Shown here: piece after piece, positions 10,601-20,319 of the stretch
How positions within the stretch are numbered: position 1 is the first letter of the stretch
Layout: each line of letters opens with the position of its first letter
Origin: Metopolophium dirhodum
Taxonomy: Eukaryota > Arthropoda > Insecta > Hemiptera > Aphididae
Reading direction: 5' to 3'
NCBI RefSeq assembly: GCF_019925205.1
Contig: NC_083565.1
Coordinates: 22,720,241 to 22,784,240, forward strand
Length of the DNA stretch: 64,000 nt
Made by a program: the position numbers and the translations under genes
Notes under the pieces: model-generated
Seen by the model: only the letters and a program-made list of their open reading frames with translations
Databases searched by the model: none
Told to the model about the DNA's origin: nothing

Positions 10601-12399
10601 CGATGGTCGCGAACCGCCTGGCCGACAACCCTACCGACTGGGTGAACTTATTCAAGCTCTACAACAGCGGCACGTACAACAATCAGTGGATGATCCTCAA
10701 CTATGCAGCCTTTCAGCCGGGAAGCCCGTTGCCGTCCAGAGACGTACTTCACGTTCTCGAACAGATACCCGGTATCGTGATGCACGGCGACTTCACCGGT
10801 CACTTGATCAACCGGACGTACTGGGCCAGCTACAACGTGCCCTATTTTCCGTTTATATTCAACGTAAGCGGAAACTATGACATGGCACAACGCCACGGTT
10901 CGTGGTAAATATAAATCTAAGATACAAAAATATGTCGATGATATAGTATAAATATATAAGGTAATCAGAATCTAGTAAATATTAATAGATCCATATAGAC
11001 CATAATACATATCATGATACGCCTACATTATAGACGTGCACTGTGTCTTGGACTTAAAGCCAAACAGAAAATCGGGGTTAATATATAGTGGCGTATATAA
11101 ACTTTATAAAGGGTTGATAGGCGGATCGTCCCCCTTAGATTTATTTTAGCGGTGTTGTTTTTATAATTTGTTTATTATTTTTTAGTGTAATTATAATTGT
11201 TGTTATCGGCATTTTCAAAAAGTTGTGATTATATCTGGATATGCCAATGAAAAAAAAGATCTGTACCTAGGTATTATTACTTTAAATAGGTACCTAATGT
11301 TTATTTCTTATATATAACTTTTTAATTTGTTGATTATGTGAGAAAAATGTTTCATTGAAAAAAAATTACTGTTGACTTATGTGTGTGTGTGTGTGAGGGT
11401 GGGAGTAGGTTGTGGCCCCTCGCGATATTTTGAGGTGTATTACTGTTGTCAATTTTTAAAGGCCCTCCCCGTCCTTGATTGAGCTTTGGATATGCCGCTG
11501 GCCTATGATACGAATTAAAAATAATAGTAGATAATCAATTGTATTATCATGCAGTATCAAAGATGTTAACATTAAGTATGTAGGTACCTTCCAATAACAT
11601 ATTACAGGTTTACAATTATTTTTTAAAAATGTTTAGAGTACATTTAAATAAGTACCTAGCATAGAAGTAATATTACACCAATTATTATTTTATATATAAC
11701 TATAGTCGTATTGCGAATACTATAATATTATATAGTAAACTGTGCATACTATATTATGTATAATGTATAATGACCCTATATGGCTATATACTTTGTTAAT
11801 TGCGCAACGGAAGATGCAATTTTTAACGATAGATACTAATAATACGTGATTTGCGGTTAAAGGTTCTCGTACTCCGAAACACCTCGGGCTCGCATATTTG
11901 CCAGAGATCACGTAAAGATTCACTGCGCCAATTGTATGCTGCATCTGATGCGGTCTAATAACTACACACGTGATCCGGAAGCCCGGTGCCACTGTAATCC
12001 ACCATATTCGGCGGAAAATGCGATATCTGCTAGGTATTTGATGCTCGAACAAATAAGTTTTAAATACTGATTACGCAGCTCTTTGTATAACAACAACGGT
12101 TGTGTACTTGTGTGAAAACATTTTTTGTTGTTGTCAGGAGCGATTTGAATCCTGTGAATGGTACGTACCCCATGCAAATGTTGGGTCATCGGTCGCACGG
12201 GGCCACCGACGTTAAAGTCACTTCAAACCAGCTATTCAAACAGTTGCAATTCAAAGCGGTTGCTGGCCCGACCCAAGGCAGTGACAACAGTTTAGGACCA
12301 TTTTGCTGGAGCAAATCAGATTTCAACGATAAAGTCAGTCATCTTGGTCATCCCGACTGCTTTAATTTTAAACCAGTTTTACATCAATGGTCTTTATAA
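4685..12399 (+). CDS. Phospholipase B-like protein (PLBD/LAMA family), 8 exons, 556 aa
   Basis: Predicted lysosomal or secreted amidase/phospholipase B-like Ntn-hydrolase. Exons: 4685-4884, 5993-6230, 6311-6405, 7032-7187, 7624-7849, 10582-10904, 11863-12033, 12138-12399 (TAA at 12397). Every intron is GT-AG and all phases close, giving 1671 nt. The start chosen is the ATG at 4685; residues 1-21 form a hydrophobic signal peptide ending in CSA. Family hallmarks seen: WAYLEIRT (68-75), QAYGAGYLEG in exon 2, GSGSCSALIK with the predicted autocleavage pair S207-C208 (C208 becoming the N-terminal nucleophile), FSSYPG and the DDFY block in exon 5, NSGTYNNQWM (333-342), EQIPG, YWASYN, and the C-terminal SDLNPVNG and RSHGATDVKVTS blocks. 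Length matches PLBD proteins (about 550-590 residues). N-glycosylation sequons include N25, N64 and N333 (NSG is not one; N25-QT and N64-ST are). The protein is closest in style to PLBD1/2 and Drosophila lamina ancestor; which subtype cannot be decided here. Exon boundaries are inferred by similarity but are mutually consistent. Confidence 0.93.
6469..6579 (+). other. Unexplained open 36-codon stretch inside PLBD intron 3
   Basis: Directly after an AG at 6467-6468 the frame reads SVEDVSAKIKSEKK, then VVSYDNAKILDMEYLCATVKRY and a TAA at 6577. The amino-acid mix looks more coding-like than the surrounding A+T-rich intron. It cannot be a simple cassette exon: joining it to exon 3 (phase 2) gives a stop after five codons. 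It could be a terminal exon remnant, a processed fragment of another gene, or chance. Confidence 0.25.
8113..8152. repeat. Perfect 40-bp palindrome in PLBD intron 5
   Basis: Two uninterrupted 20-base arms meet at CT|AG (8132/8133). Half of it (22 bases, ending TAATCAATGATA) also occurs alone at 4121-4142, so it is a dispersed sequence rather than a local accident. It could be a very short foldback element or a duplicated inverted fragment. Confidence 0.75.
9160..10238. mobile_element. Possible DNA element bounded by ~37-bp inverted repeats (intron 5)
   Basis: The sequence at 9160-9197 (ACAACTCATTTGCGCACAAA and onward) is the reverse complement, with a few mismatches, of 10202-10238. A related GACTCGTTTGCGCACA word lies just outside at 9119. 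The ~1.08 kb in between includes the SINE at 9580-9852. This fits a non-autonomous DNA transposon with a later SINE insertion, but I did not find a target duplication or transposase, and the repeats may be subterminal rather than terminal. Confidence 0.4.
9580..9852 (-). mobile_element. tRNA-derived SINE
   Basis: Read on the - strand from about 9852, the head has GTGGCCGAGCAGACTAAGGC (tRNA A-box region, as in Ser/Leu-type tRNAs). About 45 bases later comes GGTTCAAACC, a good pol III B box. The tRNA-like head is followed by a ~180-base unrelated body and ends near CGCGGGTTCACTAATAAAAG and an A-rich tail. That is the standard SINE layout. The tRNA part lacks a full cloverleaf, so it is not a functional tRNA gene. 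A 92-residue open frame read through it (9565-9843, -) is incidental. Confidence 0.75.
11087..11505. mobile_element. hAT-like non-autonomous element candidate (intron 6)
   Basis: The left end reads AGTGGCGTATATAAAC and the right end, reverse-complemented, reads CAGCGGCATATCC. These resemble the CAGTGGCGTAT ends of the 4.8-kb hAT at 38940. Inside are a short (TG)n tract near 11377-11393 and CCCC/GGGG-rich margins, as in other aphid hAT copies. No matching 8-bp target duplication was found, so the ends are tentative. Confidence 0.35.
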
Positions 12400-13130
12400 A
12401 ATATGTAATTATGTTAAATCAACGGTCGTGTTTATTATCATACGAGCTTTAAATGCATTTTATATAAAATCTTAAGATTATATTATAAACAAATTCTAGA
12501 AAATCAAAATATATGTTAGAAAAGAAAACCGTATAGTTAATATAAAGAGCATACTGCATACCTATTGCCTAGTTGTCCCGCGCCAAACAGTTTTTGCTAT
12601 GTTGTGCATTTGTAAGACGGAGACAACGCATGCGGTGTAGCGTCCTCTTAACCAACATTAACCCGAATAATAACGGTTATTAAAACCCGAGCGTTAGTTT
12701 ACATTTTTTATTCCGGTATTTGAACACCCGATACCCCAAACCCCAATAACTGATTCGGGTGTTAAGCCTTGTTGAAAATAGGTTGACAACTGTGATCGAT
12801 TTGCATATTAAGGGTCATCCGTTTTATCATTATGCATTTGATTTTTTTACAGTAGATATATTATTTATATAGCAGGTTTAGTTATTAGCTGATCCTGCAC
12901 GGTGTTTCTCGTGAAAAATTAACTCATTTCTTTGAATTCACCTTGCCTTGATAACTCCGTTAAATGTAAATTACACATATTTTAAACAAATCAATTTAGC
13001 GTTCTATTGTTATACGAATCGCCAAAGACTTGCACTTTGCAACTATTAAGTTTACTTATCTGTTCATACAAACTAAAAATTCCGTGTCGGTAGGTATTTG
13101 ATTGGCTAAGTTGGATGATGTTTGTATTTA
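12400..13130. other. 3' flank of the PLBD gene
   Basis: A+T-rich. No canonical AATAAA was noticed in the first 150 bases after the stop. Around 12580-12660 there is a GC-richer patch (AAGACGGAGACAACGCATGC) that looks repeat-derived. No gene seen. Confidence 0.45.
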
Positions 13131-13133
13131 GAA

Positions 13134-13747
13134 GGGCTCCAGTCGATGAAAAAAAGTGACTTTTAGTTTTAGACTAATAAGCTAGACAAAACTGGATGAA
13201 TTTGGTTTGACAGATTTTATTTTTGAAAACGGATTATGATTGATTAAAAAGTTTACTAGGTTTTGCTAGAGGAAATTTTGAATATTTATATTTTCAGTTG
13301 TGATATCCAAGAATAAAAATATGATATTTTTGTATTTATATTATTCATCATGACACTAACAATAATTGTAATATTAATTATAATCCGTTTTCAAAATTAA
13401 AATCCACCAAACCAAATCCTTCCAGTTTTGTTTAGTTTATTGGTCTAAAACCGCTTATTTAAAATTAAAAATAAGTTGATCATAAATTAAAGATCGGTCA
13501 ATGCCCGCGCGTGCGTAATTTAATTGACGGCGAATATAAACTAAAACGACCGATTTACTGAGCGGTATTATGCCTACTGTTATAATTCAGGACATATCTA
13601 GGAAATATGGACCGAAAACGGATTACAGATTAAACTTACACATACTAATCTTCGTTTACTTTGCACACACTTACAAGACATTTTAAACTCATCTTGTTAA
13701 ATTGCCTAGGTATATTCATTTCCTTAAAACACGACCGACTGGAGCCC
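13134..13747. mobile_element. Foldback MITE with long imperfect inverted arms
   Basis: Outer ends are GGGCTCCAGTCG at 13134 and its inverse CGACTGGAGCCC at 13736-13747. Inside, 13161-13241 and 13376-13451 are imperfect reverse complements over about 75 bases (both contain an AAAACGGATTAT-type word and a TGG(A/G)TT(T/C)GGTTTG-type word), leaving a ~135-bp loop. The structure is a non-autonomous inverted-repeat element. I could not define a target duplication, so the superfamily is unknown. Confidence 0.55.
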
Positions 13748-14045
13748 CCCGAAATACGATAAACAATAAGTGTAATTGATATAATTAGATACAAATATAA
13801 TGTCAATAGAAATACAGACACCTACACACTGAAGATAGTTCATGAAATAATTAAATTTGATAGAAAAAAGAACAGATTAAGCATACACGCACAGATTCAA
13901 AAAAATATTAACATTTGAATAAAATATTTATATATAATTATACTTACTCCAGTTGAAAATCCATTGCTGTAAAAAACACAACACAAACACTTTCTGAATG
14001 TCACAAATTATGTATTACGATACTACGACCAACAAATAATAATAC

Positions 14046-14235
14046 ATGACGTGCCGCTCGGGCAATGAGTTTAACGTCGGACCGATAGCATATCGGTCCG
14101 ACGATGGATCTTCGAATCGCCTTTTCCGCCGACCGTTGTACGTCTTACGCGACACGGTCCCCCGTCCCGCCTTGCCATTACCGGCAAGGTGGGAGAGTCG
14201 ACCCGGTCGCGCTGCTTGCATCCCGTAGTGGTGGT
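14046..14235 (-). mobile_element. GC-rich tRNA-like (SINE-like) fragment with a strong hairpin
   Basis: The - strand contains GTCGCGTAAGACGTACAACG followed by GGCGATTCGAAGATCC. This parallels the head of the SINE at 9852 (GTCGGGTATGACGCACAACG followed by the B box), though the B box here is imperfect. At 14075-14103 there is a perfect 13-bp stem with a GCA loop (arm CGTCGGACCGATA). It may be a second, diverged SINE family member. Composition differs sharply from its flanks. Confidence 0.35.
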
Positions 14236-14239
14236 TGGA

Positions 14240-14970
14240 GATAAGATAGACTGACCGCTATAGTGCTTGTACATTGTACTTGCTACCACGAATTAAGATT
14301 AAGGTATATCTTAATATTCGTGCTTGCTACTAATGCTGGCCGCGTCATTGTCATATAAACATTAAACATCAAAACATTTTATTTAAATATAAAATGTATT
14401 AGTGGCACCCAGTGAATATTTACATGTCTGGCGTATTTATTGAATTATTAAAATTATTATTATTATTTTATTTTTTTGATGTTTTTTAATTATTTGGTAT
14501 AGTTTAGCATACTGTGTGTAAATAGTATACTCTAGTAGTAGAAATTCAAAATCGGTTATTTTAAATTCAATAGAATATAAGACATAATGTCAAATATATA
14601 TTTAAAAAAATCAATCGTAATTAATGATATTTATTTTTAGTATTAATTATGACTTTAAAAATGTCTTTATTCCTAATATGTGATTATACCTATACATATA
14701 TTATATTAAATAAATATATATGTATAGAATTTATAAACACAAATAAACATACAATAAAAAATGAAACAATGAACTGAGGAAAATATCTTAGCTATAAAAT
14801 ATATAAAAAAATAATTACATAATTGAACTATTAATCTTACTTAGAAATCAGAATTGTGTAAAACAAAATTTTAAATAACACAGTGTTTTGAAAAACTCAT
14901 AATAATGTTAATATTTTACATTGATATAATGATAAATTTATAGTTTTAATCATAACCCAAAACTATTAGT
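14240..14970. other. A+T-rich spacer
   Basis: No coding signal. 14290-14328 contains an imperfect inverted repeat (CACGAATTAAGAT ... ATCTTAATATTCGTG). Confidence 0.4.
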
Positions 14971-14975
14971 CCATC

Positions 14976-15455
14976 CTAACTAAACAGTTGATCTATAGCT
15001 CGTTCCAAATCCCAATTGTAAGTAGATAATGCTTCACGTGCTTGATCACGTTCTATTCCTATATTATCTATAAGACGCTGAACTTCTGTGTCAAAGTTTG
15101 AATTTTTATTTGGACCTAAAACAGCAATTGCAACTAAAATTATATACGCGATTAAAACAAAAAAAAATACATGATAGATACTATTTGTAAATATATTCCA
15201 TTTTAAAAATATATTTTTTTTAACTAGGTATTATACCTGTATCTCTAATAAATGTAATTGTATTACTTAAACTGTATATTATACCTCCAGCATAAACATT
15301 AGTTCAGTGGCTAGCTGTTTTAGCAAATATTTCTGGATACTCTTTATATTGTTTGGAAACAACACTACAACAGCATCTTGTGGATCGTTTGGTTTAGCAG
15401 CTGCCATAAGTGCCTGTGTATCTACAGTACTGTGCGTAAAGTCATAGCTGCAGCC
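14976..15455 (-). pseudogene. UBE2K: UBE2K-like E2 ubiquitin-conjugating enzyme, 3' part, broken
   Basis: Two exons of a UBE2K (HIP2/Ubc1-type) gene on the - strand. The upstream exon (15455 to 15285) begins AAAMTLRTVL, as in the end of the UBC fold, and contains MAAAKPNDPQDAVV. The last exon (15115 to 14976) encodes a UBA domain: DTEVQRLIDNIGIERDQARE, ALSTYNWDLERAIDQLFS, then TAG. The donor (GGAG|GTATAA) and acceptor (TTTTAG|GTCC) still fit, joining as YAGG-PNKN. The upstream exon is disrupted: a 2-base net loss after LRTVL brings a TAG, and an insertion after DAVV changes the frame. E2 enzymes of this type build K48-linked ubiquitin chains. The catalytic-Cys exons are not in the window. The UBA exon is undamaged, so decay is recent or partial. 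It is paired with an inverted copy at 15922. Confidence 0.8.
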
Positions 15456-16090
15456 CTATTAAAGCATATTAAAATTAATAACTTATTGAACTAAAACATA
15501 AGAGTAAGCATTATTTTTATATGACTTAGTTGGAAAGATACTGAAAAAAACTAACTGGTAAATAACAAATTTTAAAAACAGGTAAACCTTTATCAGGTTT
15601 AATGGCCAAACTGGTATAGTTTTACATTTGTTATGGTTATTTTTTTATTTTTTTTTTATTTTTATAATTAATTTAACGGACCTAAGTCCTTTATAATAAT
15701 ATATTAAATGAACATTAAAAAAAGAAACAAAAATAGATAAATAATTAAGACAAATTAATTAATTGACAAAAATGCATAGGATTATATAGGATTACCTGTT
15801 TTTAAAATTTGTTATTTACCAGTTAGTTTTTTTCAGTATCTTTCCAACTTGGTCATATACAAATAATACTTACCCTTATGATTTAATTCAATAAGTTATT
15901 AATTTTAATATGCTTTAATAGGTCTGCAGCTATGACTTTACGCACAGCACTGTTGTCTCTATAGGCACTTATGGCAGCTGCTAGACCAGACGATCCACAA
16001 GATGCTGTTGTTGCCAAACCATATAAAGAGTATCCAGAAATATTTGCTAAAACAGCTAGCCACTGGACTAATGTTTATGCTGGAGGTATA
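15280..16090. repeat. Inverted duplication around the UBE2K exons
   Basis: About 300-base arms (15280-15597 and 15790-16090) are reverse complements of high similarity, covering one exon, its acceptor and ~130 bases of upstream intron, with a ~190-base spacer that is A+T-rich. The arms have separate indels and substitutions, so they have been evolving apart. Confidence 0.8.
15922..16085 (+). pseudogene. UBE2K: UBE2K-like exon copy, inverted duplicate, one nonsense codon
   Basis: Inverted duplicate of the exon at 15285-15455. It reads SAAMTLRTALLSL, TAG (15962-15964), ALMAAARPDDPQDAVVAKPY and KEYPEIFAKTASHWTNVYAG, closely following UBE2K. Its length (164 nt, phases 1-in/1-out) is what an intact exon would have. 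The only lesion is the nonsense codon, which sits where family members have Gln, consistent with CAG to TAG. The donor GGAG|GTATAA is kept, but no UBA exon follows on this strand. The acceptor (TTTAATAG|G) and upstream intron sequence are duplicated too, so this came from genomic DNA, not a processed transcript. Confidence 0.8.
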
Positions 16091-16284
16091 ATAAAGATTA
16101 ATAAAAATGTAAGCACGGAAAAACCTATAGGTAATATTACAACGACTCAATTATCGCGGACTCGCTCTAACCTAATTATAATTGCGTTTTACCACAGAAT
16201 ATATGAAATATGGCGGATCTTCTTATCAGCTTCCAATAAGAATAATTAAATTTTTTGAGATGTGACCATTCCGATTTCATATAT

Positions 16285-17110
16285 TTTTTGGGCGCTCCTC
16301 TGGCGATTATTCGAACTGACTTAGTGAACCAGCCAATGAAAAAATCAGATTTCCCGGACGGGCGGCCTCCCTGCGGCGGCGGAGCCGCATAGATAATATA
16401 AGATTCTTATATTATCTATGCGGAGCCGTCGCTGCGTTATCACTCCTTCTTATCACTTTTCACGATTTTTTTCAAAATGTTCAAAATTTCTTCAGATATT
16501 TCGTCTTTACTCCGTCCGAGGACTTTCCGCGTCCCCGCTCGGACCTTATTCGCGTTCCCCGTCAGATTTTGAGGTCGCGCGCGGCCGTACTTTTTTCTCG
16601 GCGGACTCTCCGCGGTCGATACGACGCGCTTTACGTCCGCCGCCGTCGCGCGCGTTTTTTGCCTTTTTTTCAAAAATTCGAGTTTTAGCCCTCTTCGACA
16701 CGTCTCCGGGCCCCGTTCGCCCCTTATTCTCGTTCCCCGATAAATTTATAGGCCGCGCGCGGCCGCACCCCGTTCGCAGAGAGAGCCTTGGCGGAGAAAT
16801 CCGTCGCCGTGGTCGCGGCCTCGTCACGTTTTTGACGATTTTTCGAAAATTTTCGCCTTTGAGAGGTCCGACCTCCGGGACGAAGACGTATTCGCGTTCC
16901 CTGCTAAATTTCTAGGCCGTAGGCGGCCGTATTTCATCCGGGACGAGTCCCGGGGCCGCGGGACGACGCCGAGAGCAGAGTATCCATATCGCCGCCGTCG
17001 AGTGGGTATTACTATATACAGGCATAAATACATGCGTTGGAGGGTTCGATTTTTTTCGCGAATATCGCGTTTTCGACGTCCGAGGGTGGCTATCCTAGCT
17101 CGAGTCGACA
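16285..17110. repeat. GC-rich, CpG-rich repeat, copy 1
   Basis: Much more GC-rich than the rest of the window. Internally it holds three diverged ~170-180-base units marked by CGCGTTCCCCGTCAGATTTT (16550), CTCGTTCCCCGATAAATTT (16731) and CGCGTTCCCTGCTAAATTT (16889), each followed by a GGC(C/T)G-rich GCGGCCG word. It ends in GTGGGTATTACTATATACAG and CATGCGTTGGAGGGTTCGAT. A second copy is at 27080-27720 and a partial one at 19780-20260. The open frames across it on both strands look like composition effects. It may be the promoter/5' region of an unrecognised retroelement, but no coding part is attached. Confidence 0.65.
16388..16420. mobile_element. 33-bp perfect foldback insertion with 8-bp target duplication
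   Basis: 15-base arms (CATAGATAATATAAG and its inverse) around an ATT loop, flanked on both sides by CGGAGCCG (16380-16387 and 16421-16428). The sister repeat at 27161-27180 has only one (G)GAGCCG and no insertion, so this is an insertion with target duplication. Eight-base duplications and a CA...TG start/end are typical of hAT transposition, but 33 bp is very small for a MITE. Confidence 0.75.
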
Positions 17111-17199
17111 ATGGATGTGACGGAAATGTACGAATACTTCAACGCAGAGTGTATTACAATATATTATTATTAATCGATTGGTCGATATGACTATACTGC

Positions 17200-18767
17200 C
17201 GGTAAGTATATTTTGTATGCCACACTAAATTTTTGTTTACCAAATTTGACTCACCTAAAAACTGTAATATATTATTTACCTTTTAATTATCTATTTATTA
17301 ATTTGATTTTATACTCATGATTAAATACACAATACCTACCTACATAAGTAATATCAAATAGTATAGCCATACCATTATACAATTTAACTTTAAATTTATG
17401 ATTACCAGTTCTGACTCACCTAAAAACTGCAATATATTATGTACCTACTACATAGTAAAGAGCATAAAATCAAATTAATAAACAGTTAATTTAAAGGTAA
17501 ATAAAAAAATTGATATACACAGCTATTGCTTTTATTGTCTACATTTATTGAGTAATATTTATTGGGTTCGATTATGTGGTTAAATATTAAATATGAAATA
17601 CCTATACTATGTAGTGGGTACATTATATATTACCGTTTTTAGGTGAGTCAGATTTGGTAATCATAAATTTAGTGTAGCATACAAAATATACTGCAACAGA
17701 TTCTAAATAATATTAATATAATAACAAAATAGAACTTATGGAATATATGGGACGGTTCTTTTATACTTGAATTAGACAATAGTAATATAATTTACCTACA
17801 TGTATACTATGTAGGTAGTACTAAATATATTACAGTTTTTAGGGCAGTTAATTGTTTGAGGTAATATAATTTGCTAATTATAAATTTTATGTATGATACA
17901 AAGCTGCTGCAGATACTATATAATACAATAATTATTATAAACTAATAGATCTACATGTATTTAATTAAATTGTGGCAGTTAAATTGTATAGAGATATGGC
18001 TATACTATTTGATATTACTTATGTAGGTAGGTTTAGTTGTGAGTATTAAGTGATCAATTAAACTATTTGATAAATAATTAGCTACATTTATTAAGCATCG
18101 TTTGATAGGTTCAATCATTAGCATAAAATCAAATTAATAAAATATAACAAATATACACAGCTAATGCTTTTATTATCTAATAATAACTAAACTAAATGTA
18201 TACTATGTAGTACCCACTTCATTCATTACAGATTTTAGGTGAGTCAAATTTGGTGTAAAATACAAACGATGCTACAGATTTTAAATAATACAATATTAAT
18301 AAACATAGTAAAAATGTATGTATTTATTAAGGTCTGGAAATTAAATTGTATGATTATATGACTATATACTATTTGAAACAACTTATATAGGTAGGTTTAA
18401 TTATGAGTATTATATGAAATCAACTATAGAATAGACAATAATAACAAAACTAACGTACATGTATAGTATTGTATATTATGTTGTGCTTAATATATTACAG
18501 TTCAAGTGATTGAGGTAACTTGGTTGTGAGGATACTATATAGGTAGGCCAGCCTCATAACCTCAGGAGTTGAAGCCTTATTTAAATTAAAAAAAAAACTA
18601 ACATATAGGTAGGTTATGAGCCCATGTCAAACGACTATGTGGTTAAATATTAAATATATAATAAAATATTACAGTTTTTAGGTGAGTCAAATTATGTATA
18701 TTAATAGACAAAATATAACTTATTATGTATTTAATTAAATTCTGGCAGTTAAATATTGTATTATGAT
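17200..18767. repeat. Cluster of nested direct and inverted repeats
   Basis: A word of the form ACTCACCTAAAAACTG or its inverse occurs at about 17248, 17413, 17635, 18230 and 18671. The segment 17395-17465 is the inverse of 17610-17680, and 17331-17395 is the inverse of about 17985-18030 (TTTGATATTACTTATGTAGG word). Units near 17960 and 18335 are direct repeats. The cluster looks like overlapping copies of one inverted-repeat element. The hAT at 18768 inserted into one of these units. No coding sequence seen. Confidence 0.6.
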
Positions 18768-19690
18768 CATAGGCGTGCGCAGAGTTTCAAGTCGGGGGCA
18801 GCGAATATTTTTTCCGGCCCATACATGGGTATTAAGTTAATATTTTTAAGCTCAAAATCAAAATTTAACCTTTGACCTTTAAATAAAACTATTTCAAACG
18901 ATAATCATTGGTTAATCATAAATTGTTTTTGCTCAACACCGGTATACCATATCAAAATTAACAATACATCAAATATCAATAACACATTATTCTTTATTAT
19001 TATAATACAAGCCGACGTTTAATTGGGAATGAGTGTTTAAATTCATCAATCACACTATTTACATCAACACTATTAGTTAGTTCTTGTTCAACAAATAAAA
19101 AAACTAAAGCATTCAGTCTTTCTTGGCCGATAGTGTTCCTTAACTTGTTCTTGACAATAGTTAATTTAGCTCGTAACAGGAATGATTGTAAACATCTTAA
19201 GACAACAAAAAAAGTGCCGACTAGGCGAGTATGCATCAACAACAATCAACAGCAAATATGACAATGACAAATCGAATGTAATAAAGTATTAACTGCAATA
19301 GAATGAGGGAGTGAGGGACAGTGGTAAATTGATAATGAAATTATTAATAGTATCTGTGTACTGCATCGTTATGACGGAACACGGGAATCATGTTTATTTT
19401 TAGTTTTCATTTTTCAATCAATTATACTATTGTCTATTACTATATAGATAACTTCTCATATTATGCATTTATGCACATGATAGTATGATACATCTGTAAT
19501 AAATAATGGTCATAGAATACTGTAGAAGTCTGTTGTCGATGTGTTTTTTTGTCTTTTTGGATAACCAACTCATTTTGTATTGTCCATTACCGGTGTGTTG
19601 GCCCAGCTTGGACCAGTTCGGCCCATGCAATATTCAAACCGTCCAGGGGCAGCAAGAGCACACCTTGCTGCCCCTGTGCGCACGCCTATG
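18768..19690 (-). mobile_element. 923-bp hAT element with perfect 8-bp target duplication
   Basis: Terminal inverted repeats are CATAGGCGTGCGCA (14 bases, identical at both ends), flanked by ATTATGAT on the left (18760-18767) and right (19691-19698). Removing the element and one ATTATGAT restores a repeat unit matching 17965-18010 (GGCAGTTAAAT ... CATTTGATATTGCTTATG), which confirms the ends. A perfect 13-bp hairpin (arms 19644-19656 and 19664-19676) lies just inside the right end. A transposase C-terminus remnant is on the - strand. The element is non-autonomous by internal deletion. Confidence 0.88.
19000..19245 (-). pseudogene. hAT transposase C-terminal (dimerisation) remnant
   Basis: 81 open codons on the - strand. 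The part CLQSFLLRAKLTIVKNKLRN then TIGQERLNALVFLFVEQE corresponds to the C-terminal dimerisation segment of hAT transposases (pattern S...L..iK..lR..m...RLn.La.l.ie), followed by VIDEF as in the last exon of the 4.8-kb element at 39329. The N-terminal zinc finger and catalytic parts are absent. The fragment sits within a defined element (18768-19690), so it is an internal-deletion relic. Confidence 0.65.
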
Positions 19691-19779
19691 ATTATGATAT
19701 GCCTATACCATTTGATATTGCTTATGTAGGTACGTGTAGTAAATATTGTTTTTAAATAAGTAATTGATGAACAACAATA

Positions 19780-20260
19780 ATTAATTTAGCGGCGTCACGT
19801 CGTTATTACTATATACAGGCTTGATTATATGCGTCGGAGTGATAGATTTTCTTGCGCATTACGGTTTAAGAGTCATAGATTTGACATCAGTTTTCAACTC
19901 GATAGTTAGGTAGGTAGGTAGGTTTAGGCGGATGACTTGCGGGTCGTGGTTTCGATGCCGGTCGCCCGGATTGTCGTTAATTTGCGGCGGCCGTGATAAT
20001 CCATATTTTTTTTTTCGTTATTTACCTTTTGCTATCACTTCCGCCTATATTATTCGTAATTAACGAAAATTTTACGATTTTTTTTCAAAATTCGAGTTTT
20101 ACCGACTATTCGGACTCCGTACAGTTCCGTTGAAACTTTTTTCGCGTTCCCTCCTACATGCACTTCGTTCGCGACGAGTCCGTGGGCCGATTGACATCGC
20201 GGAGAGCTCCGCCGTCGTGTCGCTATTACTATCTTATACAGGCTTGAATATATGCGTCCG
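19780..20260. repeat. GC-rich repeat, partial copy 2
   Basis: Shares TATTACTATATACAGGCTTG, a CATAGATTTGACA-type word, GGTAGGTAGGTAGG, GGTTTCGATGCCGG and AATTTGCGGCGGCCGTG with the right part of the 27-kb copy (27400-27720). The order here is right-part first, then a TTTTCAAAATTCGAG-containing part like 16660-16690. It joins directly to the tandem repeats at 20320. Confidence 0.55.
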
Positions 20261-20319
20261 AAATATTTTGAATTTATTACTTAATTTTGTGTTTTCGGTG
20301 ACAGTAATGAACGCTGTCG

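Noticed and set aside
10648..10896. Antisense open frame across PLBD exon 6
   Set aside because: A shadow of a conserved + strand exon.
16418..17111. Arg-rich open frames on both strands
   Set aside because: They come from GC-rich repeat sequence that lacks stop codons. Frames overlap on both strands and show no domain.
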